From positions 62,001 to 126,000 of the forward strand of contig JACKQL020000056.1 in NCBI GenBank assembly GCA_018296165.2: a stretch of DNA of 64,000 bases, in the 5' to 3' direction. Position 1 is the first letter of the stretch. The number at the start of each line of letters is the position of its first letter. Under the pieces are notes generated by a model, which saw only the letters and a program-made list of their open reading frames with translations, was not told where the DNA came from and made no database searches. Made by a program: the position numbers and the translations under genes. The stretch comes from Termitomyces sp. T153 (taxonomy: Eukaryota; Basidiomycota; Agaricomycetes; Agaricales; Lyophyllaceae). Positions 59,709-64,000 of the stretch are shown piece after piece.

Positions 59709-60178
59709 TGCTTCATCCCAGACCCAACCTCACTTTGTTTGGTTAGGTCTTTGTATTTCTAACTCAATGCTTCATCCCAGACCCAACCTCACTTTGTTTG
59801 GTTAGGTCTTTGTATTTCTAACTCAATGCTTCATCCCAGACCCAACCTCACTTTGTTCAGTTAGGTCTTTGTATTTCTAACTCAATGCTTCATCCCAGAC
59901 CCAACCTCACTTTGTTTGGTTAGGTCTTTGTATTTCTAACTCAGTGCTTCATCCCAGACCCAACCTCACTTTGTTTGGTTAGGTCTTTGTATTTCTAACT
60001 CAGTGCTAAGTCCCAGACCCAACCTCACTTCGTTCAGTTAGGTCTTTGTATTTCTAACTCAATGCTTCATCCCAGACCCAACCTCACTTTGTTTGGGTAG
60101 GTCCTTGTATTTCTAACTCAGTGCTTCATCCCAGAACCAACCTCACTTTGTTCAGTTAGGTCTTTGTATTTTGTTGAC
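59709..60178 (-). repeat. Helitron minisatellite, eight 59-bp units
   Basis: Eight units with the core gcttcatcccagacccaacc then tcactttgtttggttaggtc, the reverse complement of the array at 1968-2312. The unit before position 60060 carries taagtccc in place of ttcatccc, the form that dominates in the other array, so the two arrays share sub-variants. Confidence 0.9.
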
Positions 60179-60513
60179 CAAGTGTTGCTTTTCTCTTACA
60201 ATTCAATACACTGAGATTTCATCTATAAACCAATCATGTATCTATATTACATTATTAACAAAATACTACAATGTCCACTGGTATATATTAGAGATGCTGA
60301 AAATTACAAAAGTTAGTACTAACCAACCAATTATTTAAACTGTCACACTTACATTTGTAAACCATTAAGAATATCTATACTACATGGTCCAGCTATAGAC
60401 ATTAGGTGCTGAAGTTCATAGAAGTTAGCAATTTCTTGGGTGACTTGTTCATCTCTAGCAGCAGCATCCACTACTCCCTGATAGACTTCAGCCCTGATCT
60501 TTTTCTGATTGTG

Positions 60514-62058
60514 TCAAATCCAATTCAACTTGTTTTGTTCAGTGGAAGCCCATGCATCTACAACATATTGTTGAAATAGCCTCCCACTCCAGAGTAATGT
60601 TGCATTGAATTCCAAAGTCCTTTGCTGCAGCCTGTATGCATAATATGCTGTTTGAGTGACCTTTGCTGATCTTTGTTGATTCTGTGGTCCAAAATGAGAG
60701 CGAATGTTGGTGTGAAATCCAGGCTGTCCAGTGGGAAAGATGATGGTATAATGCAATGGAGTGTAATATGGGTGCAAGTGACTGATCTGCTTCAATTGAC
60801 CTCCATGCAAGTGCAAGACTATATCACAATCATTTGATTGCTCTTTTGAGCCATCTCCTGGAATTACAGCTGCAACTCCCTCCTGTTCATTAGGGTCATT
60901 ATAGCATTGAGGATCTCCAAAATCAGCTGTAAGCTTGACAGAAAGCCTTTGTGGTTGGCCTTCTGGAACTTCTCCCATAATCTGCCTAGCCTGCTTGTAT
61001 AAGCCAATGAAGGGATTGACTCTAGCAAGCATATCCTGCAAAGAGGCCATTATCTGAGGATCAAGCCTGGGATTGTTCTGTTGACGAAAAGCCAATTGCT
61101 GATTGTGATCATGAAAGTAGAGCTGTGCATATACAGGCAGATTTCCTTCAATAGGAAGCAAGGCACCTGTCAGATGATGTAGTTCTCCATTGATCCTAAA
61201 GCTGTATGGTCCAGGAGCATTGGTGATGGCATGATCAATTTTGACTCCCAGAGATGTGAATGCAAAGGCTGCATTGTATTGACGGATTGATGTTTTAAAA
61301 GTGTCAGAGAGAGGATGATGCCCATGAAGCAGGTTCAGTAAATCTGCTGGAGCATCTTGAAGCCTGGGCAAATTCACTTGGCCTTGTAAGCAGCACATGC
61401 CAAATTTTGGATTATAAATAGTAGACTTGGTGAGCTTTTCAGCATCAAAATGTAGAGCTTGGCAGTGTGGACATATGACAGTCATAGGACCAAGATAGTG
61501 TGGAGGATATTCAATCAAGTAAGGTTGCCTTCCTCTTGGAATAGGCTGAATAGGGTCAAGCTGTGCTGGCATAGGAAGCTCAAGGGGAGGCTGTTCAGCA
61601 GGATTTTGTAGTCCTGCTGGATGGTTGGGTGGAGCAGGGTCCAAGTCTTCTGCAGGTCTCTGTTGAACAGGATCAACATATTCCAAGTCATCATCAGAAG
61701 GGATGTCATCCTGAGGACCTAATAGCACATCAAGGGGAGGATCCAATTGCTCTGCAGGTCTCTGTTGAACAGGATCAACATATTCCAAGTCATCATCAGA
61801 AGGGATGTCATCCTGAGGACCTAATGGCACATCAAGGGGAGGATCCAATTGTTCTGCAGGTCTCTGTTGAACAGGATCAACATATTCCAAGTCATCCTTA
61901 GAAGGTATATCATTCTGAGGACCTAAATCATTGAAATCCTCTTCCAGATCAGCTTCATGTTGCTGTTCCCAGCCTTGAAAAATCCTTTGAGCCATAGCTG
62001 CATTTAAAGGCCTATGTTCAGGATTCAAATCTATATGCTGTTCAACCTTATTAGTCAA
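60514..62058 (-). pseudogene. Helitron N-terminal domain protein
   Basis: Open for ~514 codons on the minus strand, with the conserved start probably coming from a splice: exon ending EEEEQFMPE, a 45-bp intron (gttagt ... taag, about 62081-62037), then VEQHIDLNPEHRPL. Contains three acidic repeats of ~35 residues (DDLEYVDPVQQRPAEQLDPP), then ICPHCQALHFDAEKL ... FGMCC (zinc-binding), FTSLGVKIDHAI, LYKQARQIM, LHPYYTPLHYTIIFPTGQPG, and YYAYRLQQRTLEF ... GRLFQQYVVDAW, the Helitron_like_N signature. A TGA at 60514 replaces the Arg that usually follows LNWI-like sequence; the frame then continues HNQKKIRAEVYQGVVDAAARD and switches to the element's 3' tail. Catalytic Rep and helicase domains are absent. 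Confidence 0.8.
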
Positions 62059-62066
62059 AGTAGCAT

Positions 62067-63182
62067 TTAAATCTGTCTTAAACTAACCTCTGGCATAAAT
62101 TGCTCTTCTTCCTCTCTTTCTCTCTCCTGGCTCAGAATAGCCAATGCTTGTTGTTGCCTCTCCTGCTCTTCAGCTATAGCAATTTGTCTGAGCCTTTGTT
62201 GCTCTTGCAGTACTGCTAGTGCCTCCTCTTGTTGCCTCTTTTGCTCTTCAGCCAGAGCAATATGTCTCAGCCTTTGTTGCTCTTGCAAGGCTGCTAGTGC
62301 TTGCTCCTGTTGTCTCTGTTTCTGCCTTTGTTGCTCTTGAAATAGAGCTAGTGTGTGAGGGGGAGGTGGCATCATTATGGTCATAGGTTCTGGTACAGGA
62401 GCTTTTATAACTCTTCCATGTATAGGAGCAGGCAGATGGGGCACCAATCTAGGTAAGGGATTCTGTAAAGGTGCATTCCATCCTTCAGGCAGATGAGTTT
62501 CAGGAATATCCACAGTAGCTTGAGCAATAGCAGGCTGATTGACTGGTCCCAGCCTATTGACTCTTTCATATACAGGCAAAAGTGGCACCATCCTAGGCAA
62601 GGCATTCTGTAAAGGGGCATTCCAACCTTCAGGCAGATGAGTTTCAGGAATACCCATAGTTGCAATAGGCTGATTGAGTCTATTGACTCTTTTCTGTATA
62701 GGAGCAGGCAGAGGAGGCACCAATCTAGGTAAGGGATTCTATAAAGGGGCATTCCATCCTTCAGGTAAAACAGTTTCAGGAATGACCATAGAGAATGGAT
62801 CATCAGCAGGTGCTAACTGCCTAATAGGTCTTCCTGAAGAGCCAGAAGTGGTGGCTATAGATTGGTGATTAAGCCTCAATCCCCCAGATCCTATATCCCC
62901 AGATCCCATAGATTGATTGTTACCCCCAGTTCCCATACCCCTAGATCCCATAGATTGATTGTTACCCCCAGTTCCCATACCTCCAGGCCCCAATTGAAGT
63001 GGTGGGACAACCACAGTATTGATCTGTTCCAAAGATCTATTGTTTCTATTTGCTCGATGATTGTCAGGATCTGTCATTTGTAACTGTTCAAGTCTCCTTT
63101 GATTCCTAGCTTGTTGCCTTTGGCTTTCAGGAGTAGTAGGTGGTTGCCTGAAATATCCATTGTTAAGCAATTTAACAGTCAA
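62067..63182 (-). pseudogene. Helitron N-terminal leader (Pro/Gln-rich, one stop)
   Basis: A single frame interrupted by one TAG at 62739-62741, exactly where two sister repeats have CAG (GWNAPLQN), so a C-to-T change fits. Repeats: three copies of PETHLPEGWNAPL-like blocks, a glycine/asparagine/serine repeat (GGMGTGGNNQSMGS, twice) and a Gln/Ala coiled-coil stretch (ALAALQEQQRLRHIALAEEQ). This low-complexity part precedes the conserved Helitron N domain and is joined to it by the intron described for that entry. Confidence 0.65.
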
Positions 63183-63947
63183 AAACCATTAAAATTGACT
63201 TGCACGATGAGATATTTAATGTATCAATGGCTCAATGTGGTTAAGGAGTTACTAATAAGCTTGTTAGTCAACATCAATCAATCAATAGATGTGACAAAAC
63301 ATACTTTGTCGTGTGGCCTCCTTTCCACAACCTCAGAAATGCCCATTGTTTGGTCATATTGTGTCAAAAAACGTGTGAGGCGTGAAAAACAGTGTCCACT
63401 AAATTGCGTTTGGCCTTTTTGACACCTGCAGACTATCTGGCATGTTTCACACATAGTCAAAAGATTGCATATATGTATTAAAGCTGTCTACTGTAATTTT
63501 TCTTCAAGAAAACATGTTCAAACGGCCAAAAACAGCCAACTTGTATCATGTTCACCTTTAAAAGGCAATTCTTATGTAAGAATTGGTCAGCATTAGTCAG
63601 GCTTACTTCAGCAGAATCCCAAAAAGTCATCGCATATATAGGCACAGCCACATTCCCACGTCTGTCGTCCCATATATTATAGATTAAAGCCAAGCAATAT
63701 TGATCAAACTGCAGCAGGCAGCGGCAGCATGGGAGACAAAGTTGCAGTGTGGCCACTGTTCATCAGGGGGCTTTTCTCAAGTCATTAAAAGATCAGATGT
63801 ACCCCAGGAGTTCCCAAATTTTTTGCCATGTCTTCTTCCATGTCATCATCATGTTCCCCATTGCCAACCCCTTCCCCTTCTGGCAACAATCATGTGGTGA
63901 TCTGGGCAGAGTACAAGCATTGTTAGTAGGAGTTTGAACAGTGGTGG
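63183..63947. other. Helitron upstream region
   Basis: No gene recognised. An 8-bp inverted repeat (gtcaaaaa ... tttttgac, about 63363-63423) encloses a CpG-containing core unlike the rest of this tract; it may be part of the element's 5' control region. Confidence 0.35.
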
Positions 63948-64000
63948 TGTCAGGTTCCGCTGACCCCGGGGGCTCAGCTGCACTGGGCGAGTCCTTACTA
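63948..64000 (+). repeat. Start of a second copy of the 1155-bp LTR
   Basis: tgtcaggttccgctgacc and the next ~35 bases match the start of the LTR at 58444, then the window ends. It lies inside or next to the Helitron upstream region, so another Ty3 copy inserted there. Confidence 0.75.

Larger units (their letters stand above)
59670..63947 (-). mobile_element. Helitron, internally deleted (Rep/helicase missing)
   Basis: Minus-strand element: a proline/Gln-rich leader (63182-62067), the Helitron_like_N region (62058-60514 and on to ~60365), an A/T-rich 3' tail, an eight-copy 59-bp minisatellite (60178-59709) and a terminal hairpin (59707-59670). No replication-initiator (HUH) or helicase motif is found between N domain and tail, so it is a deletion derivative. 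Tail, minisatellite and hairpin match the plus-oriented Helitron at 1662-2350. Its 5' end is outside the window or was removed by the LTR starting at 63948. Confidence 0.8.

Noticed and set aside
59709..60178. CRISPR array
   Set aside because: Units are contiguous 59-bp tandem repeats without unique spacers, eukaryotic, and tied to the Helitron end.
61629..61901. Plus-strand repeat ORF
   Set aside because: Antisense shadow of the three acidic repeats of the Helitron protein.

Overview
The window looks like nuclear DNA of a filamentous basidiomycete, most likely an Agaricomycete. The reasons are dense short introns (about 42-60 bases, GT-AG, several per gene), housekeeping genes packed head to head, a fungal G-alpha subunit, PHO88 and SLM-type genes, a patatin/NB-ARC/TPR protein of the fungal NLR-like class, and Helitron, Ty1/copia and Ty3/gypsy elements typical of mushroom genomes. 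No species is claimed.

Layout. 1-2350: relics of a Ty3 integrase and the 3' half of a Helitron, ending in a 59-bp minisatellite and a terminal hairpin. 2882-7849: a young Ty1/copia element with almost identical LTRs and one in-frame stop. 8746-19115: a conserved gene block in which two ornithine decarboxylase genes face each other and enclose a BuGZ/ZNF207 homologue and a divergent pair of ribosomal protein genes (eS17 and uS8), plus a degraded inverted-repeat element. 23382-24759: a six-exon G-alpha gene. 27560-30065: a divergent pair consisting of an unrecognised gene and a probably secreted nucleotidyltransferase-fold protein. 30168-35753: a decayed patch with two copies of an unknown gene fragment, Ty3 pieces facing each other and an LTR-like block. 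36455-39395: a divergent SLM1/2-like and PHO88/SND3 pair with only 88 bases between start codons.

41498-46079 is the most interesting locus: a patatin/NB-ARC/TPR gene whose patatin domain has lost both catalytic residues (Ser to Gly, Asp-Gly-Gly to Gly-Ala-Arg), with 15 near-identical TPR units interrupted by one apparent single-base deletion. From 46 kb to the end lies a CpG-poor, repeat-rich tract: a cluster of tRNA-like units (49.2-50.1 kb), a decayed Ty3 element with a 1155-bp 3' LTR, and a second Helitron in opposite orientation. That Helitron keeps the N-terminal domain but is joined directly to the same 3' end, minisatellite and hairpin seen at the left edge.

The conserved genes cover polyamine synthesis, spindle/splicing factors, ribosome, signalling, membrane targeting and plasma-membrane stress sensing. 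They are independent housekeeping loci. The repeat tracts flank them and differ sharply in CpG content, which suggests old methylated compartments beside a recent copia insertion.
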